A stretch of DNA of 64,000 bases, from assembly GCF_029867415.1 (NCBI RefSeq), contig NC_081181.1, positions 76,356,144 to 76,420,143 on the forward strand, read 5' to 3'. The notes beneath the pieces were generated by a model. It saw only the letters and a list, made by a program, of their open reading frames with translations, had not been told where the DNA came from and made no database searches. Made by a program: the position numbers and the translations under genes. The DNA is from Vicia villosa. Lineage: Eukaryota > Streptophyta > Magnoliopsida > Fabales > Fabaceae. Numbering within the stretch: position 1 is the first letter of the stretch; each line of letters begins with the position of its first letter. Shown piece by piece: positions 45,360 through 57,867 of this stretch.

Positions 45360-47206
45360 TTCCCACTTATGCTAGTGGAAGCAAAGGAAAAGAGACAAAT
45401 GTCATCTCAATGTTCGATGTATCTAATCTATATCATCACATACATCTGTTTGATTTTTGTTTGAAAATCTTTTCATTATAAGCCCTGGGCCATGCCACTT
45501 ATGGTGCTTAGAATGATAAAGATGTTTTTTTGTTTAACCAGCCTTGTGGAAAAAACTTTCGATGAAGTCAACCTTGTGACAAAAAGTTTTGATTAATCAG
45601 CCAGCATCGTGGCAAAAGTTTCAATGAAGTCAGCCTTGTGACAAAAACTTTGATTAATCAGCCAGTACGGTGGCAAAACGGTTTGATTGATTAGCCAACC
45701 TTGTGGCAAAAGAAGTTTGATTGATTAAAAAAGTTTGATTGATTGATTGATTGTTTGTGATGATATAGAAGAGATACTCCTATCATAGAGATGAAAAATG
45801 TCTAATCTCCTAGGGTGTTTTGATTTGGATATTGGGGATGCTTATAAGAAGCCCGTGGGTCCTTGTACGAAGCCCAAGAGGAGGCTATCCGAGGGTCCTT
45901 GCATTGTAAGACCAAGAGGAGGCTATGGGAGGGACAATCAAGGGTCCTTGCATTGTAAGCCCAAGAGGAGGCTATGGGAGGGTCACTCGTTTGTACAAAG
46001 CCCAAGGGGAGGCATGGTATAGTTGGTTTGAGCTCTTAGAGCGATTTCACCGGGAAACCATACTCTATGTCCTAACCTAAACTAGGGAGATTCTTTGCAC
46101 GAAGCCCAATAGGAGGCTATGGGGAACCTAGTGTTGTACTAAGTTGAATAAGCATATATAACACAATCACAAATATGAACAAGTACGAACAAATATGAAC
46201 AAGTACATGAACAATTATGAACAGTTACATATATATGACAAAGTGTGTGTATATAATGGAGTTTATGAAGGAAATATACCTGTAAGCATGATCCATTTGT
46301 ATACACAGGGGCTCGGGACACATACTCGGGGAGAGACCCATTGAGTTTATTCAAAGCCATGTAAACAGGTATTTACAAAAGGGGCTTGGGACTTATACCT
46401 ACATGGAGGCCCATGGTATTTTTGGGAAGATTTAAAGAAAACCTTCATTTTTGATTAGTTATTCGAAGTTAAAAAAACAAACTGATCGAGGTATGTACAA
46501 AAATGTGTATGTACAAAAAGGTGTACAATGAAATACCTAATTTCATGTACGGGAATGGGACTTATACCTATGTGGAGGCCCATGTTTTATTTTATAAAAC
46601 ATGGTTGATTGTTTATTTACAGACGCGAGGTTTGAAAAACTGTTTGAAAGGTTTGTTTTGAAGGAAGTTTTCTGTACAAAGAAAAACTGTATAAAAAAGG
46701 AAAGGGACTTATACTCTCTAATATTCGAGAGGCCCACATTGCTTTGAAAATCAATTGATCAATTAAAAAAAGATTTAATCAATAGTTTCAAAAAGAAATG
46801 GTTTATTGTCTTTGAAAAGAATCGCGATTGCTTGTTTAAAACAATTTGAATTTTGACAAAAGTCAACTTAATTAAGTTTGAATCAAATTTTAATGCTTAA
46901 TTAAGACCTAAGTGATTTAGGGTTTGATCACAAAATATTTACAAGTGATTAGGTTTGAAAATTAAATGAAAAACAATATTTAAAGTATTTAAAAACACTT
47001 AGAAATGTATCATTTTAAACCTAATTAAAAACATATTAAATAAATCTTTTTTTGTGATTTTTTTTTGATATTTTCAAAATATGTATATTAAATAAGAAGT
47101 GTTTAAAAAATGAAGAAAAATAAGTAAAATTGAATAGTTAATTAATTAGATGAAGTTTGTTAAGAAATGAAAGAAAATAGGTTGCAAAAAAAATGGTTTT
47201 GTCTCC

Positions 47207-47270
47207 ACTAGGACTTGAACCCACGCCCTCTCTCTCACCAGCCAAAACTCTTGCCAACTGAGCCACGCTT
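47207..47270 (-). other. tRNA-like module inside the Ogre B LTR
   Basis: On the minus strand GTGGCTCAGTTGGC (plus 47253-47266) is a good A box and GTGGGTTCAAGTCC (plus 47211-47224) a good B box, 28 bp apart. It is followed on the minus strand by a T-rich run. The A box differs at only two bases from the module at 11165-11178. No complete cloverleaf is evident. It lies about 950 bp downstream of the LTR TATA box. Confidence 0.6.
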
Positions 47271-48218
47271 GTGGCTTGTAATACATACGCTTCCATTTAA
47301 TTATATATTAAACTTAACATTTGAAATTTCTGAATCAAAAATAGCGCCAAGAACACACCTTCAACTAAATTTTGAAAATCTCCAAAACTGTGTTGTTTTG
47401 ATCAAGTAAAGGGTCTATCTCACTCGGTTTTTCACGAGGAACATGATGGTGCCCTCGTAATTCATTTATCTTTGCTCTAAAGGGGTCAATTTTCGCATGA
47501 ACATGAAGAACCCTAGAACTGAAATTCAATGTGAAATCGTGTATGTGCAAATTATGATGCAATTGATTGAGGGTTAATGATCCTCATAGGTGCAAAAACA
47601 AGATGGTATGCTCACATTTCATTTATGATGCGTGCAAGTATGAATTTGAAGTTCATGAGCACTTACCTCAAAAACGGCCAAGCTGGAGATTGAATTTTGC
47701 AAAGGAGGTGTTACAGATGTTGTTGCTCAATCTGGACAGCTTCAATGAACCTTATAGAACATGTCTGGATGCTTGGAGTGAATTGAAAACACCTGGAGCA
47801 GTTGGAGGTACCCGATCTGCAGTTAAGCCTAAGTGTGAATCGAGCTCGATGATTCTGATGTTTCAGGTTGATGATGAGTGTTTGGATAGCTCATATGTGA
47901 TATATGTGAGGTGTGGGAAGTGTTAATTTGGACAGAAATGATCTGGAATGAAAATTGGCATGATAAGGCTCTTTATGTGTTCATATGGAGGTTGAAGAGT
48001 GAATCTGAGTTTTGGGGTGATTTGGGGTGTGTGAGTGGATCAAACAACTTCCAAATGATGTTTATGAGTTGTGGGAAGCATCATTTTGCTCAAAACTTGT
48101 AAGGGATGGAACTTGCACTTTCTCCTCTTTGAAACTCATGAAACTTGCAATTCAAGAAAGAAGAGAGAAAACCTATAATTGTGAGGTTTTGGTGTGAATT
48201 GAAGAGTGGAAATGACCT

Positions 48219-48229
48219 CTATTTATAGG
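48219..48229 (-). promoter_or_regulatory. TATA box of the Ogre B LTR
   Basis: Minus-strand CCTATAAATAG, identical to the Ogre A 5' LTR site at 27162-27172. Confidence 0.75.
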
Positions 48230-49777
48230 CCATGAGTTCTGAATGCAGAGCTTTGCAACTTGCTCAAGAATTGGTGATTTGGCATTTGGAGATAAAGTGG
48301 AATCTTTACATTTAATGCAAATGGTTAAAGTAACTAAACCATGGTTATTTTGGCCAAACTTCTTATCCTCTTCCATTCTGATCTCAAATCAGAAAATATC
48401 TCTCAATTATTGCTTCTATGCATCATTGCTTGGATTATAGGTCATGTAGTCTTGAAACTTAGTGAAAAATGGTGCAAATCCAAGTGAAAATGATCACTAA
48501 TGTCAAAATTCAAAACCATGGCTACACTCCATATTTTTTCATGCTCTTGGACAATTTGGAAAGCTCATATTACACACTTCAAAACCCTAGTTGAAAGTTT
48601 CTTCAAGACCTTTAAGGAAATGGGTGAAAAAGATCCATGAACTTTGAAGAAAATGAAGTTTTAAGTGAAATTTTCAAAAGATACCAACTTTGAAGCTCCA
48701 TATCTCTTAAATGGTTGATCTTTTGGAAAAAAATTATATGTGACAAAGTTGTTCATTGGATCAAAATCTACAACTTTCATGTTGGAAGTTTTTTTCAGTT
48801 TGTAGGTGAAATTTTGAGTTATTCCCTTCCAAAGTTTGGAAAAAACCATTGAAAAACACTTAGAAAATTTTTCTAAGTATAAAAGTCAAACTTTGACTTT
48901 TTGATTCTTGATTGATTTTCTTGATTTTTCTTGATCAAATGACTTCATATATCATATATTGATGATTCAAAACCTCAAAAGTCATGGTTGACCAAAATTC
49001 TCCAAAAGTCAATGGTGATCTTGTACAGTTGACTTTTTCAGACGAATCGCGTTTCTGGAGATTTCAGATGAAACAGGCTATCCTCACCAAATGAATGGTA
49101 TGAATGGATCACATTGAAGCATTAGAGGATATTGAGCCATGGTTTGAGTTGTGGCACCATGTCCTGATTAAAAAGTCAGCTGTTTAGTGAATTAGGTCAA
49201 AAACCCTAATTGTCGACCTGATGAAATTGATGACTGTGGATCTTGAGGATGATTTGAGGATGATTGAAACCTTTGATTGACTCCCTGGGGATTTTTAGGG
49301 TTTCCCAAATGTGGTCCCTGATTTTAGTCCCTGATAGTTCAAAACCCTAATTCTGATGACTTGAAATTTCACTCTTGATCAATCCTTGTGTAGGATATGT
49401 TATGAGCCAATAGATTAGGTCAAAATGATGCACTTGGGATCTTGATATCATGTCCCAATTCATTAGGTCAAATCCTGAGCAAAAATCAGGAGTATGCTAG
49501 CTTCAGTCAAAACCCTAATCTGGTTGATTCAGAGTCTTTGAGCTTGTTGAAATGAATCTCTGAGGATCAAATATTGATTATTGATGAAGATGATTCATTT
49601 GAGATGAAGGGAGAACAAAACCCTAATTGGTTGTTACTTGTACTGATGAGTGATTTCTTGATTAAACCCTGCTGGGTCACAAGTAGCAAACACAAGCTAT
49701 GCAATTTGTTAGAGATGCAAATGATGCATATGCAAATGATATGAGGTGGTATCTTAGGTCAAAAATTGGGTATGACA

Positions 49778-51788
49778 GATGCCCCTATTTAAGTTTCTTC
49801 AACCTGAGACATGAAGATTGAAAATCTTCGTTTTGATAGGGTGGAAGAGACTTAAATATCAGAAGACGCGATATTTGGACCTAAGATACCAAAATTGCGA
49901 ATGATGCAAGGATATCTCTACCGAGGGATATCAATAACTGACTCCACTGGGGAGAAGAGATTGGGAAGGATGCCTCAATCCGTTTTAGGAAGAGAATCCA
50001 TTTTTTCTTCGGGAAAGCAAGTGTATTCTTCACCGGGGAATGATAGCTTTGTAAGAAAAGCTTACCTATCGACATTACCGACTATCAGCACGGGGATAGA
50101 CTTGTTAATAATGCGAAGGTGAAAGGTATGAAACTGTATTACCGACTATCAGCATGGTGATAGACTTGACAAGGTAAAAACAGTTTCAAAGGTTTGGTTA
50201 ATATTACCGACTATCAGCCTTGTGATAGACATGTTAAATAATATAACCAGAACAAAAGGTTACCGACTACCAGCCTCGTGATAGTGGTTTTGAAGACATG
50301 ATCAATTATCAGCCGAGTGATAAAATGATCCTGGAGACTTTGCTAGGGAAATTACTGGTTATTCAGCCTTGTGAACAGTAATAAGGCCCTGATTGTCAAA
50401 TGGTCTTCGTGATTGATTTCCTTGAGAGGAAAAGTCTTTTGGAAGAGACATAAGCTGCTCAGATGATGAGGCTATTGCTTATTGTCTGTTTTTCACGACT
50501 CTGTTTGAGGAATCGGAATTTGAATCTCTGGCAAAGACAGGGTTCTAACCAAGAATGATTTGGAAAGAAGTGGTCAAATAAGACTTTGTACCCATGAGGA
50601 ATGAACTCAACTGGGAATTTTCTCCTTTGTTTTGAGAGGAGAAACTAAAGCAACCTTCTTCCACGAGGAATAATCTCAGTGGGGAACTGGAGAAAGAAGA
50701 TATTCTTTCTGCTTATGGGTGACAACCTACTGGAGAGATGACACGCCCATACCTGTTTCTCTTTTTTTTTTCTTTTTCTTTTTTTCTTTTTTTTTTCTTT
50801 TTTCTTTTCTTTTTTTTTGGGATAGATATATCCTGAACAAGTGATTTTTTAAAGCAGATATTAAAAAATGCAAGAATGCATAAATGATGCAAATATGTAT
50901 GAATGATGAATGTCATGAATGTAGCATGCATACTGACGATACTGACAGACAAAGAAGTATATACTGGAGAAGGACCGACGTCGCAATACAACCAGATACT
51001 TGGCAAATGTTCTTCAACACGGTGTAGATAACACAGGTGATGAATGGAGCTGCATGTTTTAAACTTTTCTGGGGAAGATGATCATCTTTTGAGATGGAAG
51101 AACTTCTTCACTAGAGATGGAAAGGTCTTCGCCACTGGGGATAAAAGACTTTCTTTACTGGGGATAGAAGAGCTTTTCCTATCATAATCTTTTATTCATT
51201 CCTATGGAGATAGCTATTGATGTTCCTTCTGTTGTTCACAACTCAAAGGAGAATTTTCGCTTTTATTTTGAAAAAGTGAAGTAAATTCATTTAAAACTTT
51301 TTCTTTTTTTTTCTTTCAAAAATGAATAACACAATTAAAGCGTCATTTTGCAAGCTAAAAGAAATTAGAGATTGCAAACAAATGGGCACAAGGCTCAAAT
51401 TTATTTAATAGGATGGAAAGCAGCTAAAGGCGTGATTCCATGGAGTATTTACAAAAGTTGGAAACGGCAATTATGCGGAAAAGGCTACATTGAAAGCAAT
51501 AACCACTATTCCCTCTAACAACTTTGAGTTCCAACTGTGTTTGTCGCTTCAGATTGGCGATGATTTGATTGAAGATCCTTTGATGAGAAAGACTCTTCAG
51601 GTGACGAAGTACGGACTGATGCAGTTACTCTTCAGGTTTTCAATCTACCAGGATGAATTTTTTCTGTTTATTGTCTCTAATTTTTGCCTGGACCGCCCTT
51701 TCGGGTTTTCAGTCCACCGAGACGCTCATTTTTGCCTAAGTCGCCCTTTGCGGGTTTTCGACTTACCGAGCTGTTCTTTTGTTCTTTT
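49778..51788 (-). other. 3' UTR and PPT of Ogre B
   Basis: Reverse counterpart of 41605-43612. The PPT (AAATAGGGGCATC on the minus strand) is at 49778-49790 and the hairpin array at about 50080-50330. A long pyrimidine run (purine on the minus strand) at 50758-50818 sits where Ogre A has its second poly(A) run. Confidence 0.8.
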
Positions 51789-53653
51789 TTAGACAAAGTA
51801 TTTCTTGACTGCATCAGCATTGACAGGATGTGGGAGTTCATCACCATCCATGGTTGCAAGAGTCATGGCGCCGCCAGAAAATGTTCTTTTGACAACATAC
51901 GGGCCTTCGTAATTAGGAGACCATTTGCCCCCTAGAATCTGGTTGAAAATACAAGATCTTTTTAAGCACGAGGTCGCCTTCTTGAAATTCACGAGGTCGA
52001 ACCTTTTTGTTGAAAGCTTGTTTCATCCTTGCTTGGTATAACTGTCCATGGCATAGAGCAGTCATACGTTTTTCTTCGATTAAGTTCAACTGATCGTATC
52101 TGCTTTGACACCATTCAGCCTCTGATAACTTAGTCTCCATGAGGACTCTCATTGATGGGATTTCAACTTCCACGGGGAGCACAGCTTCCATGCCGTATAC
52201 TAGAGAAAAGGGAGTTGCCCCTATTGAAGTACGCACTGAAGTACGGTACCCATGTAAAGCAAATGGCAGCATTTCATGCCAGTCTTTGTAAGTAACGACC
52301 ATTTTCTGGACGATCTTCTTAATGTTCTTGTTAGCGGCTTCAACGGCGCCGTTCATTTTTGGTCTGTAAGGAGAAGAGTTATGATGCTCAATCTTGAATT
52401 CCTCACACAATTCTTCCATCATTTTGTTGTTCAAGTTTGAACCATTGTAAGTAATGATCTTGCTGGGAATACCATATCGGCAAATGATGTTATTCTTGAT
52501 AAACCTCACAACCACTTGTCTTGTAACATTGGCGTAAGATGCTGCTTCAACCCATTTTGTGATGTAATCAATTGCTACCAAGATGAAACGATGACCGTTT
52601 GAAGCTTTTGGTTCAATCATTCCAATCATGTCGATACCCCACATGGAGAAAGGCCACGGAGATGAGAGAACGTTTTAGTAGAGTCGGTGGCACATGGATC
52701 TTATCTGCGTAGATCTGGCACTTGTGACATCTCTTCGCATGTTTATAACAGTCAGATTCCACTGTCAACCAATAGTATCCTGCCCTTAAGATTTTCTTGG
52801 ACATTGCATGCCCATTTGAATGAGTTCCAAAGGACCCTTCATGCACTTCATGCATTAACATGTCTGCTTCGTGTCTGTCCACACATCTGAGTAAAACCAT
52901 GTCGAAATTTCTTTTGTATAGCACATCTCCATTCAGGAAGAAACTGCCAGAAAGTCTCCTTAGAGTTTTCTTATCTTTGTTTGATGCCCCAAGCGGGTAC
53001 TCTTGAGTTTGAAGGAAGCGTTTGATGTCGTGGAACCACGGTTTATCATCGATGACTGCTTCAGTTGCAAACACTATAGGCGGGCCTTTCAAGGCGCGTA
53101 ATTCTGACTTTAGGCATATCGTTCCAATGATTGACTTTGAACATGGAAGATAGAGTAGCCAAGGCGTCTGCCATTCGATTCTGATCTCGAGGTATATGAT
53201 GCAATTCAACCTTGTTGAAGAAAGTCAACAGACGTCTTGCATAATCTCTGTAAGGAATCAAGCCAGGGTGGTAAGTTTCCCACTTGTCTTTGATTTGGTT
53301 GATCACGAGGGCTGAATCTCCATATATGTCTAGGATCTTGATCCTTAAGTCAATGGCTTCTTCGAGACCCATGATACAAGCTTCATATTCTGCGATGTTG
53401 TTGGTACAATCAAATAGCAATCTGGCGGAGAACGGGATATGAGTACCTTTGGGAGTGATGATGATTGCCCCAATTCCATTGCCAAAAGCGTTCACTGCTC
53501 CATCAAAAATTAGGCCCCATCTTGATCCAGGATCAGGACCTTCTTCAGGTAATGGTTCGTCACAATCTTTCATCTTCAAGTACAAGACATCTTCATCAGG
53601 AAAGTCAAACTTGAGAGATTGATACTCATTAATTGGTTGATGCGCCAAATGAT
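51789..53653 (-). pseudogene. Ogre B pol fragment (RNase H to integrase), broken
   Basis: Minus-strand pieces 53648-53061, 53209-52613, 52644-51913 and 51992-51789 follow the Ogre A pol from the end of the first RNase H, through the archaeal-like RNase H (IFDGA, AEYEA, IYGDS) and integrase, to KKYFV. Single-base insertions shift the frame near 53076, 52672 and 51928-51932 (five C on the plus strand against four G in the equivalent Ogre A run). The second catalytic Asp of the integrase is Tyr (codon at 52447-52449). The N-terminal part is lost in the N gap. Confidence 0.88.
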
Positions 53654-53753
53654 NNNNNNNNNNNNNNNNNNNNNNNNNNNNNNNNNNNNNNNNNNNNNNN
53701 NNNNNNNNNNNNNNNNNNNNNNNNNNNNNNNNNNNNNNNNNNNNNNNNNNNNN
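53654..53753. other. Assembly gap of 100 N
   Basis: Exactly 100 undetermined bases, a conventional scaffold gap of unknown true size. Open frames drawn across it are artefacts. Confidence 0.99.
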
Positions 53754-54650
53754 CCGACTCTACTCAACGTTCTCTCATCTCCGTGGCCTTTCTCCATGTG
53801 GGGTATCGATATGATTGGAATGATCGAGCCGAAAGCTTCAAACGGTCATCGTTTCATCTTGGTAGCAATTGATTACTTCACCAAATGGGTCGAAGCAGCA
53901 TCTTACGCCAATGTTACAAGACAAGTGGTTGTGAGGTTTATCAAGAATAACATCATTTGCCGATATGGTATTCCCAGCAAGATCATTACTGACAATGGTT
54001 CGAACTTGAACAACAAGATGATGAAAGAATTGTGTGAGGAATTCAAGATTGAGCATCACAACTCTTCTCCATACAGACCAAAAATGAACGGCGCCGTTGA
54101 AGCCGCCAACAAGAACATTAAGAAGATCGTCCAGAAAATGGTCGTCACTTACAAAGACTGGCATGAAATGCTGCCATTTGCTTTACATGGGTACCGTACT
54201 TCAGTGCGTACTTCAACAGGGGCAACTCCCTTTTCTCTAGTATACGGCATGGAAGCTGTGCTCCCCGTAGAAGTTGAAATCCCATCAATGAGAGTCCTCA
54301 TGGAGACTAAGTTATCAGAGGCTGAATGGTGTCAAAGCAGATACGATCAGTTGAACTTAATCGAAGAAAAACGTATGACTGCTCTATGCCATGGACAGTT
54401 AGACCAAGCAAGGATGAAACAAGCTTTCAACAAAAAGGTTCGACCTCGTGAATTTCAAGAAGGTGACCTCGTGCTTAAAAAGATCTTGTCTTTTCAACCA
54501 GATTCTAGGGGCAAATGGTCTCCTAATTACGAAGGCCCGAATGTTGTCAAAAGAACATTCTCTGGCTGCGCCATGATTCTTACTACCATGGATGGTGATG
54601 AACTCCCACATCCTGTGAATGCTGATGCAGTCAAGAAATACTTTGTCTAA
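53754..54650 (+). pseudogene. Pol C-terminal fragment (integrase), duplicate of 40708-41604
   Basis: Open from the gap edge to TAA. It holds the integrase core with all three catalytic acidic residues and the C-terminal domain, identical to Ogre A where compared. It lacks RT and RNase H only because the contig starts here. Confidence 0.88.
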
Positions 54651-56657
54651 AAAAAAAAAAAAAAAAACAAAAGAACAGCTCGGTAAGTTGAAAACCCGCA
54701 AAGGGCGACTTAGGCAAAAATGAGCGTCTCGGTGGACTGAAAACCCGAAAGGGCGGTCCAGGCAAAAATTAGAGACAATAAACAGAAAAAATTCATCCTG
54801 GTAGATTGAAAACCTGAAAGGGCAATCTAGGCAAAAATTAGGGATTTATGACAAAGTAACTGCATTAGTCCGTACTTCGTCTTCTGAGGAGTCTTTTTCA
54901 TCAAAGGATCTTCAATCAAATCATCGCCAATCCGAAGCGACAAGCACAGTTGGAACTCAAAGTTGTCAAAGGGAATAGTGGTTATTGCTTTCAATGTAGC
55001 CTTTTCCGCATAATTACCATTTCCAACTTTTGTAAATACTCCATGGAATCACGCCTTTAGCTGATTTCCATCCTATTAAATAAATTTGAGCCTTGTGCCC
55101 ATTTTTTGCAATCTCTAATTTCTTTTAGTTTTCAAAATGACGCTTTAATTGTGTTATTCACTTTTGAAAAAAAGAAAAAAGTTTTAAATGAATTTACTTC
55201 ACTTTTTCAAAATAAAAGCGAAATTTTCCTTTGAGTTGTGAACAGCAGAAGGAACATCAACATCTATCTCCATAGGATGAATCAAAGATTATGATAGGAA
55301 AAGCTCTTCTATCCCCAGTGAAGAAGGTCTTTTATCCCCAGTGACGAAGATTTTCCATCTCCAGTGAAGAATTTTTTCCATCTCAATAAGAAAAGATGCT
55401 TATCATCCCCAGAGAAGTTTAAAGCACGCAACACCATTCATCACCCATGTTATCTACACCGTGTTGAAGAACATTTGCCGAGTATCTGGTTGCATTGCGA
55501 CGTCGGTCCTTCTCCAATATACACTTCTCTGTCTGTCAGTATTGTCAGTATGCATGCTACATTCATGACATTCATCATTCATACATATTTGCATCATTTA
55601 TGCATTCTTGCATTTTTCAGTATTTACTTGTTTAGGATATATCTATCCTCCAAAAAAAAAAAAAAAAAAAAAACAAATATGGGCGTGTCATCTCTCCAGT
55701 AGGTTGTCACCCATAAGCAGAAATAACATCCTTTCTTTCTCCAGTTCCCCACTGAGATCATTCCTCGTGGAAGAAGGTTGCTTTAGTTTCTCCTCTCAAA
55801 ACAAAGGAGGGAATCCCCAGTTGAGTTCATTCCTCATTGGGTACAAAGTCTTGTTTGAGTGTCTCTTTCCAATTCATTCTTGGATAGAACCCTGTCTTTA
55901 CCAGAGATTCGAATTCCGATTCCTCAAACAGAGTCGTGAAAAACAGACAATAAGCAATAACCTCATCATCTGAGCAGCTTATTTCTTTTTCAAAAGACTT
56001 TTCCTCTCAAGGAAATCAATCATGAAGACCATTTGACAATCAGGGCCTTATTACTGTTCACAAGGCTGAATAACCAGTAATTTCCCTAACAAAGTCTCCA
56101 GGATCATTTTATCACTCGGCTGATAATTGATCATGTCTTCAAAACCACTATCACGAGGCTGATAGTCGGTAACCTTTTGTTCTGGTTATATTATTTAACA
56201 TGTCTATCACAAGGCTGATAGTCGGTAATATTAACCGAACCTTTGAAACTCTTTTTACCTTGTCAAGTCTATCACAATGCTGGTAGTCGGTAATACAGTT
56301 TCATACCTTTCACCTTCGCATTATTAACAAGTCTATCCCTATGCTGATAGTCGGTAATGTCGATAGGTAAGCTTTTCTTACAAAGCTATCATTCTCTGGT
56401 GAAGCATACACTTGCTTTCCCGAAAAGAAAAAACGGATTCTCTTCCTAAAACGGATTGAGACATCCTTCTCGATCTCTTGTCCCCAGTGGAGTCAGCTCT
56501 TGATATCCCCTCGATAAAGATATCCTTGCATCATTCGCAATTTTGGTATCTTAGGTCCAAAATTCGCGTCTTCTGATATTTAAGTCTCTTCTACCCTATC
56601 AAAACGAAGATTTTCAATTTTCATATCTCAAGATGAAGAAACTTAAATAGGGGCATC
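54651..56657 (+). other. 3' UTR and PPT, duplicate of 41605-43612
   Basis: Same repeats and hairpin array (56109-56350), with an A-run one base shorter near 55652. Confidence 0.85.
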
Positions 56658-57867
56658 TGTCATACCCCAATTTTTGACCTAAGATACCACCTCATATCAT
56701 TTCCATATACATCATTTGCATCTCTAAACATATTGCATAGCTTGTGTTTGCTACTTGTGACTCAGCAGGATTTAATCAAGAAATCACTCATCAGTACAAG
56801 CAACAATCAATTAGGGTTTTTTTCCCCATTCATTTCAAATGAATCATCTTCATCAACAATCAACATTTGGTCCTTGGAGATTCATTTCAACAAGCTCAAA
56901 GGCTCTGAACCAACCAGATTAGGGTTTTGACTAAAGATAGCATACTCCCGACTTTTGCTCAAGATTTGATATAATGACTTGGGACATGACCTCAAGACCC
57001 CAAGTGCATCATTTTGACCTAATCCATTATCTCAAGACATCTCCTACACAAGGATTGATCAATAGTGAAATTCCAATTCATCAGAATTAGGGTTTTGAGC
57101 TATCAGGGACTGAAATCAGGGATCACATTTGGGAAACCCTAAAAATCCCCAGGAAGTCAATCAAAGGTTTCAATCATCTTTAAATAATCCCTATGACAAC
57201 ATCCAATGGAAATTACATCTCAATTCAAGATCCACAGTCATCAATTTCATCAGGTCGACAATTAGGGTTTTTGACCTAATTCACCTGAACAACTGACTTT
57301 TTAATCAGGACATGGTGCCACAACTTAAACCATGGCTCAAGGTCTTCCAATAACTCAATGTGATCCATTCATACCACTCATTTGGTAAGGATAGCCTGGT
57401 TCATTTGAAATCTCCAGAAACGCGATTCGTCTGAAAAAGTCAACTGTACAAGATCACCATTGACTTTTGGGGAATTTTGGTCAACCTTAACTTTTGAAGT
57501 TTTGAATCATCAATATATGATATATGAAGTCATTTGGTCAAGAAAAATCAAGAAAATCAATCAAGAATCAAAAAGTCAAAAGTTTGACTTTCCATACTTT
57601 GAAAAATTCTTAGTGTTTTTCAATGGTTTTTTCCAAACTTTGGAAGGGAATTTCTCAAAATTTCACCTACAAACTGAAAAAAACTTCCAACATGAAAGTT
57701 GTAGATTTTGATCCAATAAACAACTTTGTCAAAAATGATGATTTTCCAAAAGATCAACCATTCAAGAGATATGGAGCTTCAAAGTTGGTATCTTTTGAAA
57801 ATTTCACTTAAAACCTCATTTTCTTCAAAGTTCATGGATCTTTTTCACCCATTTCCTTAAAGGTCTT
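56658..57867 (+). repeat. Truncated Ogre A 3' LTR, duplicate copy
   Basis: Copy of 43613-44822, ending at the same junction with the reversed LTR. Confidence 0.88.

Larger units (their letters stand above)
44823..49777 (-). repeat. 3' LTR of Ogre B (4.96 kb)
   Basis: On the minus strand from TGTCATACCC (49777) to CCCCGCGACA (44823). The first 1.2 kb matches the Ogre A 3' LTR fragment. The last ~1.9 kb matches the Ogre A 5' LTR in reverse. The middle (about 46740-49050) carries its own TATA box and a tRNA-like module and does not match the Ogre A 5' LTR. The ORFs inside are not supported. Confidence 0.9.
44823..53653 (-). mobile_element. Second Ogre (Ogre B), inserted in the Ogre A 3' LTR and cut by a gap
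   Basis: Minus strand: complete 3' LTR (49777 to 44823), PPT, 3' UTR and a pol fragment reaching the RNase H region at 53653, where 100 N begin. Its 3' UTR and pol closely match Ogre A. Frameshifts and an integrase active-site change show it is inactive. Its 5' half is not in the window. Confidence 0.9.

Noticed and set aside
47207..47270. A functional tRNA gene
   Set aside because: A and B boxes are good, but I found no consistent acceptor and anticodon stems. The copies at 1141-1212 and 11118-11184 are similarly incomplete.
47567..48102. Pair of ORFs (119 and 63 residues) in the Ogre B LTR, repeated at 60612-61147
   Set aside because: Opposite in sense to the element and within R-U5; no family is recognised. 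The repetition is explained by the duplicated contig.
53576..54650. ORFs running through the N gap
   Set aside because: They depend on undetermined bases; the left side is antisense RNase H of Ogre B and the right side is integrase of another contig.
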